Translations under genes and position numbers: made by a program
Assembly (NCBI RefSeq): GCF_900110075.1
Contig: NZ_FOCJ01000008.1
Location: 186,001-250,000 of the forward strand
Direction of reading: 5' to 3'
Origin: Paenibacillus sp. OV219
Lineage (GTDB): Bacteria > Bacillota > Bacilli > Paenibacillales > Paenibacillaceae
Length of the DNA: 64,000 bases
Shown: one piece after another, positions 24,521 to 33,830 of the stretch
Position numbering within the stretch: the first letter of the stretch is position 1
Layout of the letters: each line of letters starts with the position of its first letter
The notes under the pieces: generated by a model
What the model was told of the DNA's origin: nothing
The model's database searches: none
The model's input: the letters and a program-made list of their open reading frames with translations, nothing else

Positions 24521-25090
24521 ATGCCAAGAGTTGGACTTGATCTTGATACGATTTTGCAGGCTACGGCTGAGCTTGTCGATGCGGAAGGGCTAGAGACGCT
24601 AACGCTCGCGACATTGGCGCAGAAGCTGGGCATACGCTCGCCTTCGCTATATAATCATGTGAACGGACTGCCGGGGCTTCGCCACGAACTAACTTTGTAC
24701 GGCCTGAACCAGCTGGGAGCGGTGATGCGAAGCGCTGTTCAAGATAAGACGAGAGATGATGCGATACGCGCACTCGCGCACGCTTATCTCGAGTTTGCTC
24801 GCAAGCATCCTGGGCTGTATGCCGTCACGCAGCGAGTCATGGACCGTGCCGACACGCAGATCCAGCAAGCTGCGGGCAACATTGCAAGCATTCCAATCGA
24901 AGTGCTGCGCGGGTACGGGCTCGATCACGAGCTGAGCATTCATCTCGTGCGCGGACTACGCAGCCTGATGCACGGCTTCGCCTCAATCGAGCAGCAGGGC
25001 GGATTCGGAATGCCGATTGATCTGAACATTAGCTTCCGGCTGATGGTCGATACGTTTCTTGCAGGCATTCATGCGCAAACGTCGAAGTAA
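24521..25090 (+). CDS. TetR/AcrR family repressor with WHG-type C-terminal domain
   Basis: A 189-residue repressor. The N-terminal helix-turn-helix reads ILQATAELVDAEGLETLTLATLAQKLGIRSPSLYNHV, and the C-terminal ligand domain resembles the WHG/TetR_C_33 type (GLYAVTQRVMD, LRSLMHGFASIE). AAGGAGA precedes the ATG. It is 57 bases after the hydrolase gene and probably autoregulates the operon from the double operator at 23684-23726. Confidence 0.9.
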   Translation: MPRVGLDLDTILQATAELVDAEGLETLTLATLAQKLGIRSPSLYNHVNGLPGLRHELTLYGLNQLGAVMRSAVQDKTRDDAIRALAHAYLEFARKHPGLYAVTQRVMDRADTQIQQAAGNIASIPIEVLRGYGLDHELSIHLVRGLRSLMHGFASIEQQGGFGMPIDLNISFRLMVDTFLAGIHAQTSK

Positions 25091-25131
25091 CTCGTAAAAA
25101 CCCATTCATTTTCGAGGAGGCGTCTTTCTTC

Positions 25132-25626
25132 ATGTTTCTAGTCAATTCTCGCGCATTGATTGAGCGGACAATTAATGGCAGCATTGAAATCGTGGTTCAG
25201 ACACGGAATAAGCCAGACGGACCTCAGCGTATAGAGCTTCCAGGCGGCAGAATCGAACCGTTTGAATCGCTGTTCAAGGCGCTTATTAGGGAAGTGAAGG
25301 AAGAAACGGGATTGGACGTTACAGAGATCGAGGGTGAAGCTACGCGGATAGACACCGTAGGGATTGATCCCAATTTCGAAGTAGAGTGTTTGAGACCATT
25401 TGCTGTTTATCAAACGATTAAAGGGCCATTTGATTCGGTTGGCGCCTATTTCCGCTGCAAAGCCAGTGGCGAATTGTTGAAATCAGGCGATGAAACGAAG
25501 AATCCCAGATGGGTAAATGTAGATGAATTACGGCGGTTGATGAACGACGATCCGCTGCAGTTCTCAGATGTGGACCGTGCAGGAATCATGTATTATTTAA
25601 AATATGTTAACCAATACCGTCCTTGA
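25132..25626 (+). CDS. Nudix hydrolase
   Basis: A 164-residue protein with a canonical Nudix box starting at residue 38, ELPGGRIEPFESLFKALIR continuing to EVKEETGL, so it should hydrolyse a nucleoside diphosphate linked to another moiety. The substrate is unknown. CGAGGAGGCG lies before the ATG, 41 bases after the TetR gene. The stop codon TGA lies inside the loop of the terminator that ends this transcript. Confidence 0.9.
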   Translation: MFLVNSRALIERTINGSIEIVVQTRNKPDGPQRIELPGGRIEPFESLFKALIREVKEETGLDVTEIEGEATRIDTVGIDPNFEVECLRPFAVYQTIKGPFDSVGAYFRCKASGELLKSGDETKNPRWVNVDELRRLMNDDPLQFSDVDRAGIMYYLKYVNQYRP

Positions 25627-25640
25627 GGACGGTTTTTCTT
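25616..25640 (+). terminator. Terminator overlapping the Nudix stop codon
   Basis: ACCGTCC (25616-25622) and GGACGGT (25627-25633) pair around TTGA, whose TGA is the Nudix stop; TTTTCTT follows. Confidence 0.85.
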
Positions 25641-25675
25641 ACTCTGCCTGTCATCGCCCAAAAGGAGTTCTTATC

Positions 25676-25830
25676 ATGCCTAAATTCAACACGCTCAGCA
25701 CACGGTTCATTCTTCTCTTCTGTGCGATTACGGTTCCACTCTTATCTATTCTGTACCTCGCCGGTAATTTCACGAAGGGCGTCGTACTGACGCAGGTGGC
25801 GAATTCGTATCAGAATCTGGTCAGCGCGCC
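25676..25830 (+). pseudogene. N-terminal stub of a YesM-type sensor histidine kinase
   Basis: From ATG 25676 (AAAGGAG upstream) the frame encodes a start typical of sugar-operon sensor kinases: FNTLSTRFILLFCAITVPLLS, a transmembrane helix, and the beginning of an extracellular sensor domain (VANSYQNLVSA). At about 25830 kinase similarity stops, and the sequence becomes the middle of a sugar-binding protein in another frame. The rest of the kinase is absent. Confidence 0.75.
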
Positions 25831-26940
25831 GCAAAGGCAACATCTATGGCGTCCACGTCCATCAAGAGCTTGGCAACTTGCAAGGCGTCGCACTAAGCAA
25901 AAGAACTTGTAGATAAATATCATATCGATCTGAGCCCGCTGAAGTCCGGCGAATTCAAGGACCTCGGTCCGATTCTGAAGCAAATTAAAGATGCTGAGCC
26001 TGGCGTTACGCCGGCAGTCGGCCCATCCTTCCCGCTTGGTGCATACTTCGGCTCCGGCAGCATGGAGAACATTATCGGTCCGATCGGACTCGACCAACGC
26101 GATACGAATCCGGATAACCAGTACAAGGTTGTAGATGCCTATGAGACGACGCGTTACATGGATCTCGCGAAGCTGACGCATGAATGGTACAAAGCCGGCT
26201 ATATCAACAAGGATGCAACGACGCCGGGCATCGACATCTGGAAGAAGTTCCAGGCGAAGACTGCTTTTGCGGCGATCGGTACCGACCTTGAAATCGTGAA
26301 GGACATGAAGATCGGCGAGCCGTCTCTCATGGCGAACAAGAGCACGCAGCTTGGCATGGACATCATCCAAGTGCCGCTTAATATCGACCGGCTTCACACA
26401 TCGAAGCTGTCGGCGACCTTGCAGGCAATTTCCCAAACGTCGAAGGACCCTGCCCGCGCAATGATGCTATTGAACCTGTTCTACAAGGATAAGAACCTGC
26501 TCACGTTGTTCAACTACGGCGTGGAAGGCACGCACTATGTGCTGAATAACGATCAGATTGATGTGCCGGCAGGCAAGACGAAGGATAACGTCGGCTTCTT
26601 CCACGACAACCAGTGGCAGCTGGGCAACCAAATGCTCGACTATACGCGTGTCGGCGAAGACCCGAACAAATATTTGAACTATGAGCAATTCAACGAGCAA
26701 GTAAAGAGCCAATCCTCGCCGCTCATCGGCTTCGTATTCGACTCCGAACCGGTGAAGAACGAGCTGATCGCAGTCTCCAAGGTACAGAGCACGTTCGATC
26801 CAGGCTTCCAATCCGGTCAGCTTGATCCGGAGAAGGAGCTGCCGAAGATGATCGACAAGCTGAAGAGCGCCGGCCTTGACAAAATCATTGCAGAAGCGCA
26901 GAAGCAAGTCGACGCATGGCGTGCGGCGAACGGTAAGTAA
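25831..26940 (+). pseudogene. N-terminally truncated, frameshifted sugar-binding protein gene
   Basis: Reading from about 25833 gives GNIYGVHVHQELGNLQGVALSK, then one extra A in the A-run 25899-25902 shifts the frame to ELVDKYHIDLSPLKS, which continues open to TAA at 26938. The product would be about 370 residues of an LplA-like binding protein lacking the lipoprotein signal and first 120 or so residues. A separate ATG at 26062 would give 292 residues but skips a conserved part. Together with the kinase stub it is a deletion scar of an older sensor-plus-importer cluster. Confidence 0.8.
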
Positions 26941-26962
26941 ATCGAGTTTGTATGCAGAGAAT

Positions 26963-26999
26963 CGGGGTATGACCCACAAGGTTATACCCCGAATTATTT
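26963..26999 (+). terminator. Terminator after the binding-protein remnant
   Basis: CGGGGTATGACC (26963-26974) and GGTTATACCCCG (26980-26991) around CACAA, followed by a T-rich run. Confidence 0.85.
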
Positions 27000-27025
27000 T
27001 TAGGCAGAAGGAAGTGCATGGACTC

Positions 27026-27754
27026 ATGTTAAAGGTAACAATCTGGAACGAATATTTGCACGAAATCAATAATGCGAAGGTTGCGGAGATCTATCCGACA
27101 GGGATTCACGGTGCGCTTGCAGAAGCTTTAGGAAGAGAAGACTTCTATGTGCGGACAGCGACATTAGAGCAGCCAGAGCATGGCTTGACGGAAGAGGTGT
27201 TGAATGCGACCGATGTTCTCATCTGGTGGGGGCATCTCGCCCATGACCGGGTTGAGGATTCGATCGTAGAGAAGGTGTATCAGCGTGTGCTAGGCGGCAT
27301 GGGGCTTATCGTGCTGCACTCCGGGCATGCGTCGAAGATCTTCAGCAAGCTGCTGGGCACACCAACGGGACAGCTCAAGTGGCGCGAAGCAGACGATAAA
27401 GAGCGGATCTGGGTTGTGAACCCCGCGCATCCGATTGCAGCTGGCATCGGCGAGTATATCGAGCTGCCGAAGGAGGAGATGTACGGCGAGCATTTCCACA
27501 TCCCAGCGCCGGATGAGCTTGTGATGATCTCGTGGTTTGAAGGCGGGGAAGTATTCCGCAGCGGTGTTACGTACAGCCGAGGCCGGGGCAAAATCTTCTA
27601 TTTCCGTCCGGGTCACGAGACGTACCCGACCTACCACAACCCGCAGATTCAGCGCGTTATCGCGAACGGAATCCGGTGGGCCGCGCCAAGCGCCGCCGCT
27701 TCGCCTGTATATGGGCATACAGCTCCGCTGGAGAAGATTCAGCCGAAGGCATAA
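27026..27754 (+). CDS. ThuA domain protein
   Basis: A 242-residue protein of the ThuA family (trehalose-utilisation-like, class I glutamine-amidotransferase-like fold). It starts [14 protein letters not shown], and shows [14 protein letters not shown] near residue 65, [14 protein letters not shown] near 92 and the C-terminal [16 protein letters not shown] near 190. Members are linked to sugar catabolism and often pair with Gfo/Idh/MocA oxidoreductases, as here; some oxidise disaccharide derivatives. AGAAGGAAG precedes the ATG. Confidence 0.88.
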   Translation: MLKVTIWNEYLHEINNAKVAEIYPTGIHGALAEALGREDFYVRTATLEQPEHGLTEEVLNATDVLIWWGHLAHDRVEDSIVEKVYQRVLGGMGLIVLHSGHASKIFSKLLGTPTGQLKWREADDKERIWVVNPAHPIAAGIGEYIELPKEEMYGEHFHIPAPDELVMISWFEGGEVFRSGVTYSRGRGKIFYFRPGHETYPTYHNPQIQRVIANGIRWAAPSAAASPVYGHTAPLEKIQPKA

Positions 27755-27801
27755 GGCATAAGGGAATAGGAATAAGCTGAAGGTACAAAAGAGGAGGAAC
27801 G

Positions 27802-28860
27802 ATGAAGACGATGAGCAAGTATCGAATTGGCTTAATTGGACTCGGCGGCATGGCGCAGGCGCATATCCGCTGGATGTCGGCCTTCGCAGATCGCATGGAG
27901 CTTGTTGCGGTGAGCGATGTGAATGAAGAAGTGCTAGCGCGAGTTGGTGACCAGCAGGGCATTGCGCCTTCGATGCGCTATTCGAACTATACGGCGCTTA
28001 TTGAAGACCCGAACGTGGACGCGGTCGTGTCCGTTACGCCGAACAATGTGCATGCTGACATCGTCGCGCACTGCCTGGCATCACGCAAGCCGTTCATGGC
28101 AGAGAAGCCCTTCACTCGCGTTTTCGAAGAAGCGTTGCCGCTGCTTGCGCAGTACGAGCAGCATCCTGTGCCAGCGATGATCGGCTTCACGTATCGCTTC
28201 ACACCTGCGTTTCGCTATGCGCGAGAGCTGATCCGCGAAGGGAAGCTTGGTCAGATTCGCAGCTTCTCGAGCCAGTATTTGCAAGGCTGGGGAGCACCAC
28301 AGTATAACGTTGGTTACAATTGGCGCTTCGACAAGTCGGTGACCGGCACTGGAACGCTCGGCGACCTCGGCTCGCACATGATTGATATGGCGCGCTTCCT
28401 CTTCGGCGAATTCGAAGAGCTGTCGGCGCAGCTGCATACGATTGTGCCGCAGCGGCTAGATTCGCGCACAGGCGAGCAGGTGAAGATCGAAGTCGATGAC
28501 TTCGCGAGCTTCCAAGCTCGGATGAGCGGCGATGTGCACGGCATCTTCCTAACGTCGCGCAATGCCATCGGCTCCGGCAACCAACACGAGATCTCGATCT
28601 ACGGCGACACCGGCACGCTCCATGCGTCGACGGAGGACCCGAACAAGATCGTATGGATTCGCGAGGAAGACGGCCAGCTGGCTCGCACCGTATTGAACGT
28701 GCCGAAGCGCTGCGAAGTGACGCAATATGAGCAGTTCTTGTCGATGCTGGAAGGCGGTCAGCCGGACGGATTGCCGGGCTTTATGGACGGCTATCGGAAT
28801 CAGCAGGTGCTGGATGCGATTATTCGGGCGAGTGACTCGAAGACGGTTGTACAACTATAA
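27802..28860 (+). CDS. Gfo/Idh/MocA family oxidoreductase
   Basis: A 352-residue NAD(P)-dependent sugar dehydrogenase. The Rossmann motif GLIGLGGMAQAH is at residues 10-21, the family EKP motif (MAEKPFTR) is near 100, and the substrate-domain signature GDLGSHMIDMARFLFGE is near 188 with the catalytic His. It probably oxidises a sugar or inositol-like compound. GAGGAGG precedes the ATG; it is 47 bases after the ThuA gene and likely co-transcribed. Confidence 0.92.
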   Translation: MKTMSKYRIGLIGLGGMAQAHIRWMSAFADRMELVAVSDVNEEVLARVGDQQGIAPSMRYSNYTALIEDPNVDAVVSVTPNNVHADIVAHCLASRKPFMAEKPFTRVFEEALPLLAQYEQHPVPAMIGFTYRFTPAFRYARELIREGKLGQIRSFSSQYLQGWGAPQYNVGYNWRFDKSVTGTGTLGDLGSHMIDMARFLFGEFEELSAQLHTIVPQRLDSRTGEQVKIEVDDFASFQARMSGDVHGIFLTSRNAIGSGNQHEISIYGDTGTLHASTEDPNKIVWIREEDGQLARTVLNVPKRCEVTQYEQFLSMLEGGQPDGLPGFMDGYRNQQVLDAIIRASDSKTVVQL

Positions 28861-28872
28861 TCTGTGAAAAAG

Positions 28873-28908
28873 ACCGCGCGCAGCTTGATGCTGTGGGCGG
28901 TTTTTTTC
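28873..28908 (+). terminator. Terminator after the oxidoreductase gene
   Basis: ACCGCGCGCAGC (28873-28884) and GCTGTGGGCGGT (28890-28901) pair with one mismatch around TTGAT, followed by a T tract. Confidence 0.8.
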
Positions 28909-29083
28909 ATTGGGACGAATTTGAAGTAATGGGCGAAATTCAGTAATAATATCCCTATAGATCGTAATTCTGTCACGCGGATATGAAAGTCGTACATGCT
29001 ATAGTGAATGGATAGAATCTAATCGCTAGTGGCACGTAGGCAGAATCCGCAGATACAAGGTACAACGAGAAAGGAGACTGGCG

Positions 29084-29788
29084 ATGCTGCTTGAGGTCAT
29101 TGCACTTACAGAGGAAGACGCCATGACGGCTTCGCGCTTCGGCGCTGACCGAATTGAGCTTGTTTCAGTCATTGAAGAGGGAGGACTTACTCCTGATGCC
29201 AGCGTCATCTCGCAGGTAGCGGCGGTATGCACGATCCCTATGCACATCATGATACGCCCGCACAGCCGGTCGTTTCAGTATTCGGAAGCTGATTTAGCGG
29301 ACATGATTCGCTCGATCGAGGAGATTCGGGCGATGCAGCTGCCGAAGCTCGGTGCGTTCGTGCTTGGCGTGCTTAACGCCGATCAGACCGTCGATGAGGA
29401 GCAACTGAAGGCGCTGCTTGAAGCTGCAGGCGATGTGCCGGTAACCTTCCATCGCGCGTTTGATGAAGTCCGCGATCAAGCTGAGGCGCTGGATACGCTA
29501 ATGCGATACCCGCAGGTACGCACGGTGCTCACTTCCGGCGGCGTGCCGAATGTGCTGCATGCGACCGAGCAGATTGCGAAGCTAGTCCGGCAGGTACAAG
29601 CAAAAGGCTCGGCGCTTGAAATTTTGGCAGGCAGCGGTCTCACCGTAGAAGCGGTGTCCGAGTTCGTGGAGGCGACACCGGTGCGGGCTGTACATTTTGG
29701 CTCAGGCGTTCGTGAGAACGGCTCGTCCACCGCGCCGATTGATTCGGCTCGGCTCTCGGACCTGCGTGCTATTCTGAATCAGCGATAA
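29084..29788 (+). CDS. cutC: CutC family protein
   Basis: A 234-residue TIM-barrel protein of the CutC family: MLLEVIALTEEDAMTASRFGADRIELVS at the start, IMIRPHSRSFQYS near residue 49, LGAFVLGVLN near 88, VTFHRAFDE near 118 and EILAGSGLT near 179. The family was named for copper homeostasis, but that role is doubtful. Here it lies among sugar-catabolism genes, directly ahead of an isomerase (20-base gap), so a sugar-related role is as likely. AAAGGAG precedes the ATG. Confidence 0.9.
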   Translation: MLLEVIALTEEDAMTASRFGADRIELVSVIEEGGLTPDASVISQVAAVCTIPMHIMIRPHSRSFQYSEADLADMIRSIEEIRAMQLPKLGAFVLGVLNADQTVDEEQLKALLEAAGDVPVTFHRAFDEVRDQAEALDTLMRYPQVRTVLTSGGVPNVLHATEQIAKLVRQVQAKGSALEILAGSGLTVEAVSEFVEATPVRAVHFGSGVRENGSSTAPIDSARLSDLRAILNQR

Positions 29789-29808
29789 CAAACAAGGAGG
29801 CAGCTTAG

Positions 29809-30681
29809 ATGAAGATCGGATTAAGTACGTACAGCCTGCTCCCGGCGCTCAAGTCGGGAGAGATGACTGTGCTTGACGTTATTCAGTGGATCGCCGACAA
29901 CGGCGGGGAACATATGGAGATGGTGCCTTATGGCTACACACTCGTTGATAACCTGGAGCTTGCAGATGCGGTAAGAGAGAAAGCAAAAGAGGTAGGCATC
30001 GCATTATCCAACTATTCGATGCCAGCGAACTTCGTGCAGCCGACTGAAGAGGAATTCGAAGCAGAGATGGCGCGGGTGAAATCGCATATCGATCTCATTC
30101 ACCGGATGGGCATGAACCATCTGCGTCATGATGTGACGGCGTTCACAATTCCGAAGGAACAGATGACAATTGCCTGGTTCGAAGAGAGCTTGCCGCTTAT
30201 CGTGCGAGGCAGCCGTATTATCGCCGATTATGCTGCGCAGTTCGGCATTACGACGACAATTGAGAACCATGGCTTCAGCGTACAAGCTAGCGACCGTGTG
30301 CAGCGCGTGTTGCAAGCGGTTGACCGGCCGAATTTCAAGACAACGCTCGATGTTGGCAACTTCATGTGCGTTGACGAGAATCCGATCATCGGTGTTATGA
30401 GGAACCTGCCGTATGCGTCGCTTGTTCACTTCAAGGACTTCTACTTCCGTCCATACGATGCACCACCAGGGGGCGGCGATTGGTTCCGTACCTCACACGG
30501 CAACTACTTGCGCGGTGCAATTGTAGGTCATGGAGAAATCGAAATCCGCAAAATCGTCAAGCTGATCAAGGATTCCGGCTACGACGGCTTTATTACAGTG
30601 GAGTTCGAAGGTATGGAAGAATGCAAATCCGCTTCCAAGATTGCAATGGACAATCTGCGGACACTTTGGCAGGAAGCATAA
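29809..30681 (+). CDS. Sugar phosphate isomerase/epimerase
   Basis: A 290-residue xylose-isomerase-like barrel protein: MKIGLSTYSLLPALKSGEMT at the N-terminus, metal ligands in TTTIENHGF near residue 147, TTLDVGNFM near 180, LVHFKDFYF near 205 and VEFEGMEE near 264. CAAGGAGG precedes the ATG. It probably isomerises or epimerises a sugar phosphate or inosose. It is followed 28 bases later by the fucosidase gene. Confidence 0.88.
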   Translation: MKIGLSTYSLLPALKSGEMTVLDVIQWIADNGGEHMEMVPYGYTLVDNLELADAVREKAKEVGIALSNYSMPANFVQPTEEEFEAEMARVKSHIDLIHRMGMNHLRHDVTAFTIPKEQMTIAWFEESLPLIVRGSRIIADYAAQFGITTTIENHGFSVQASDRVQRVLQAVDRPNFKTTLDVGNFMCVDENPIIGVMRNLPYASLVHFKDFYFRPYDAPPGGGDWFRTSHGNYLRGAIVGHGEIEIRKIVKLIKDSGYDGFITVEFEGMEECKSASKIAMDNLRTLWQEA

Positions 30682-30709
30682 GAAAATTCAAGGAGGCGTT
30701 TACGAAGCG

Positions 30710-31978
30710 ATGCAAACGGAGCAGCGTATCATTCCTAGCGCAAAACAGCTGGCATACCAGGAGTTGGAGTTCGGACTTTTCATTCATTTTGGATTGCGTA
30801 CCTTCTATGAAGGCTATGCCGATTTCGACGAGCGGCCGATGACGACTGCCGCCTTCAATCCCGTTGGGCTGGACTGCGAGCAGTGGATTCGCACGGCCAA
30901 AGAAGCCGGTATGGAATACGCGGTGTTGACAGCGAAGCACCATGACGGGTTCTCGAACTGGCCTTCTAAGTACAGCAGCTTCACGGTCGAAGCTTCACCA
31001 TGGCGTGAAGGACAAGGTGATGTCGTTCGCGAGTTCGTGAACGCTTGCCGGAAGTATGATGTTAAGCCTGGGCTTTACTATTCACCGTATGACGGCTCGG
31101 CGGACTTCTATACGCAGGATGCCAAGGCGTACGACGATTACTTCGTCAATCAGATCACGGAGCTGCTGAGCGGCTACGGCGATATCGATATATTATGGTT
31201 TGACGGCTGCGGCTCGGAGGACCATACGTATGATTGGCCGCGGATTATCGGCGAGATTCGCCGCATGCAGCCGAACATTCTAATCTTCAACATGGGTGAT
31301 CCCGACTTCCGCTGGATCGGCAATGAAGACGGCATTGCGCCGACTCCTTGCTGGAACGTAGTAGATTCGACGGACTTCTCGATCTATACGGATAAGCTGG
31401 ATGATCTTGGCGAGCAGATGTGGCTTCCGGCAGAATGCGACGTGCAAATGCGCGCGAACGGTTCTACCTGGTTCTACAGCGATGCCGACGAACATATGGT
31501 GAAATCCGTCGATGAGCTGATGGGGCTCTACTATCTCTCCGTCGGCAGAGGCACGAATCTGCTGCTGAACATCGGGCCGAACCGTGACGGACTGCTGCCT
31601 GCCAAGGATGCAGACCATCTGACTCGTTTCGGCGAAGAAATTCGCAGACGCTTCGGCAATCCGATTGCGACAAGTGAAGCTTGGGTGCAAGAAGGCCGCA
31701 CATGGCAGTACAAGGCGGAAGCTTCGCATCTCATCGACCATGTCATCATTGAAGAGGATCTCACCGCAGGTGAGCGAGTACGCCGCTTCACAGTCTCGAT
31801 CATCTCGGCTAAATCACACCGCCTTGTTACGATGTACGAAGGCAGCAATATCGGCCACAAAGCCATTATCCGTATTCCTACCGTAAAAGCGGCCGGAGTG
31901 ATCGTAGAAGTAACCGAATGCGATGACGAGCCAATTCTTCGTTCCATCTCGGTGCACTATGCGGGCGGCGACGTTTAA
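30710..31978 (+). CDS. GH29-type alpha-L-fucosidase
   Basis: A 422-residue cytoplasmic protein without signal peptide. The GH29 signatures are FGLFIHFGL near residue 17, EYAVLTAKHHDGFSNWPSK near 72, and the nucleophile region DILWFDGCGSE near 160 (WFDG Asp). It should release alpha-L-fucose from short oligosaccharides after import. CAAGGAGGCG at about 30690 supports ATG 30710; the frame is open further upstream, overlapping the isomerase gene. Confidence 0.88.
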   Translation: MQTEQRIIPSAKQLAYQELEFGLFIHFGLRTFYEGYADFDERPMTTAAFNPVGLDCEQWIRTAKEAGMEYAVLTAKHHDGFSNWPSKYSSFTVEASPWREGQGDVVREFVNACRKYDVKPGLYYSPYDGSADFYTQDAKAYDDYFVNQITELLSGYGDIDILWFDGCGSEDHTYDWPRIIGEIRRMQPNILIFNMGDPDFRWIGNEDGIAPTPCWNVVDSTDFSIYTDKLDDLGEQMWLPAECDVQMRANGSTWFYSDADEHMVKSVDELMGLYYLSVGRGTNLLLNIGPNRDGLLPAKDADHLTRFGEEIRRRFGNPIATSEAWVQEGRTWQYKAEASHLIDHVIIEEDLTAGERVRRFTVSIISAKSHRLVTMYEGSNIGHKAIIRIPTVKAAGVIVEVTECDDEPILRSISVHYAGGDV

Positions 31979-32007
31979 GAGCAGCTAGATTATATGAGTA
32001 CAGCCCG

Positions 32008-32042
32008 AGCCTGGCAGATTTCATCTGCCAGGCTTTATTTTT
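32008..32042 (+). terminator. Terminator after the fucosidase gene
   Basis: Perfect 11-base arms AGCCTGGCAGA (32008-32018) and TCTGCCAGGCT (32024-32034) around TTTCA, followed by TTATTTTT. Confidence 0.92.
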
Positions 32043-32078
32043 GAAGTATAGTTAATGAAGAGAGGAGGGATCGGCAAA

Positions 32079-33194
32079 GTGAAGAATCGAAGATCCATCC
32101 TAGCGCTAGCAATCACGATGCTAGTGTTATTGTCAGCAGTTACTTCCGCAATTGTTATCCATCACGGTCAAGGTGGTAGAGCTCCCGTAGTAGTTGACCC
32201 GCATGAGATCGGATTCAACACTCAGGATCCTTACTTCGCTGGGGAAGACGAGCTTAACCGCTTATATGATCAAGTTCGAGGCACTGGCGCGCAGTGGGTA
32301 CGAGCAACTTTATTCTGGGATATGATGGAACAATTTGAGGGTAGCATCGATTGGACGCAGGCAGATCTCATTCTCGATACGGCTGCGGCAAAAGGGCTGA
32401 AGCTGGTGCTCGTTATTCGCTCATCGCCTTCTTGGGCGGCTGACGGCGCGGATACTTCACTGCACAATTATATACCCTCGGACGGAGATGCATATGGGCT
32501 ATTCTGCTATGAGGTTGCCAAGAGGTACTTGGAGAAGGGCGTTCCGCTTGTCTTCGAGCTCGGCAATGAAGAGAACATGCAGTTTTTAAATATGCCAGAG
32601 GTTGACGCTGCTCAATATACGAGGGCGATGCTTATTCCAGGCTCGAAAGGCATTCGCAGGGCGGCGATGGAGCTTGGCGCTGTGCGTCCGCTTGTGCTCG
32701 TAGGTGGGTTCGCGCCTGTTGAGCCCGCCTATATCCCCAACAGCGTCCGGCCGCTTGATTTCATGCAGGCGATCTATGACAACGGCGGACAAGGCTATTT
32801 TGACTCCATTGCCTATCATCCGTATACGTATGTGTCCGAGCCGTCGAGCATCCACTGGACATTTAGCGAGCTTGCAAGTCTCGTCGATCTCATGAATAGC
32901 CACGGCGATACTGACCGCAAAATCTGGGCGACGGAAGTGGGCTGGGCCACCGGCACAGGCGAAGGGGAAGTAAGTGAGGCGGACCAAGCGCAATTCACAA
33001 GTAAGGCTTTCGATGTCTGGTATGGCTTACCTTACGCCGGGCCGATGCTCTGGTACGAGTTGGTGGATAACGCCTCGGACGATGATGCCAACCGGGAGAA
33101 CAAATTCGGGTTATTACACAGCGATGCGAATTGGACGCCTAAACCGGCTTACGACGTATTCGTGGCCAAAGTTCGTTCCTATCATGTGAAGTGA
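32079..33194 (+). CDS. Membrane-anchored GH-A clan glycosidase-like protein
   Basis: A 371-residue protein with an N-terminal signal-anchor (MKNRRS, then a hydrophobic run to about residue 27) and a TIM-barrel hydrolase domain of the GH39/GH5 type. The acid/base glutamate is visible in VFELGNEENM near residue 166 and the nucleophile in WATEVGWATG near 286, both in the GH-A positions (after strands 4 and 7). It should act outside the cell on a polysaccharide or glycoside; the substrate is unknown. GTG 32079 follows GAGGAGGGA; an ATG 8 codons upstream overlaps that site. Confidence 0.8.
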   Translation: MKNRRSILALAITMLVLLSAVTSAIVIHHGQGGRAPVVVDPHEIGFNTQDPYFAGEDELNRLYDQVRGTGAQWVRATLFWDMMEQFEGSIDWTQADLILDTAAAKGLKLVLVIRSSPSWAADGADTSLHNYIPSDGDAYGLFCYEVAKRYLEKGVPLVFELGNEENMQFLNMPEVDAAQYTRAMLIPGSKGIRRAAMELGAVRPLVLVGGFAPVEPAYIPNSVRPLDFMQAIYDNGGQGYFDSIAYHPYTYVSEPSSIHWTFSELASLVDLMNSHGDTDRKIWATEVGWATGTGEGEVSEADQAQFTSKAFDVWYGLPYAGPMLWYELVDNASDDDANRENKFGLLHSDANWTPKPAYDVFVAKVRSYHVK

Positions 33195-33263
33195 TGGAGC
33201 CAACGCTGCTAGAAGATGTGGTAAACTTATCCTAAATCTTTGATAGAAAGCGGTGGATATGGG

Positions 33264-33830
33264 ATGGCGATTCACATTGCTTTGCTGCGCGGCATTAATG
33301 TCGGCGGGAAGAACAAGATCAAGATGGCGGAGCTGCGCGAAGCGCTTGCGACAAGCGGATTTGCGCGGGTGCAGACGTATATTCAGAGCGGAAATATTTT
33401 GTTCGAGTCGGATCAAGAGGAACCGGAGCTAGCCCGTCAGATTGAGCAGGTGATCGAGAATTCGTTCGGTCTGTCCATTCGAGTTATTATTCGCTCTGCA
33501 GCAGAGCTTGAGCATATCGCGGCGAACTGTCCGTTCACGGAAGCACAAGTTGCGCAGGCGAAAGCATCCTGTGAAGGGGAGTGCCTGTATGTGTCGATGA
33601 TGCTGGAAGCGCCGAAGCCGGACAAGCTCAGCAAGCTGGAAGCGTTCGATGCCGGTGCGGATCAGTGGGCTCTTACTGGCCGTGATCTGTATCTGCTGTT
33701 TGCGGAGAGTGTCCGTAATTCGAAGCTTGCTGTCCAAGTGGACAAGCTGAGTCCGCCGACGACGGTGCGCAACTGGAACACCGTGAACAAGCTGGTTTCA
33801 TTGGTGCGTGAAATGGAGGGACAAGCATGA
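33264..33830 (+). CDS. DUF1697 family protein
   Basis: A 188-residue protein matching the DUF1697 pattern: HIALLRGINVGGKNKIKMAELR at the start, VQTYIQSGNILFES near residue 33, and a C-terminal SPPTTVRNWNTVNKLVSL. The function is not known. ATG 33264 is chosen over an upstream TTG because family members begin at this point. The stop overlaps the next start (ATGA). Confidence 0.88.
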   Translation: MAIHIALLRGINVGGKNKIKMAELREALATSGFARVQTYIQSGNILFESDQEEPELARQIEQVIENSFGLSIRVIIRSAAELEHIAANCPFTEAQVAQAKASCEGECLYVSMMLEAPKPDKLSKLEAFDAGADQWALTGRDLYLLFAESVRNSKLAVQVDKLSPPTTVRNWNTVNKLVSLVREMEGQA

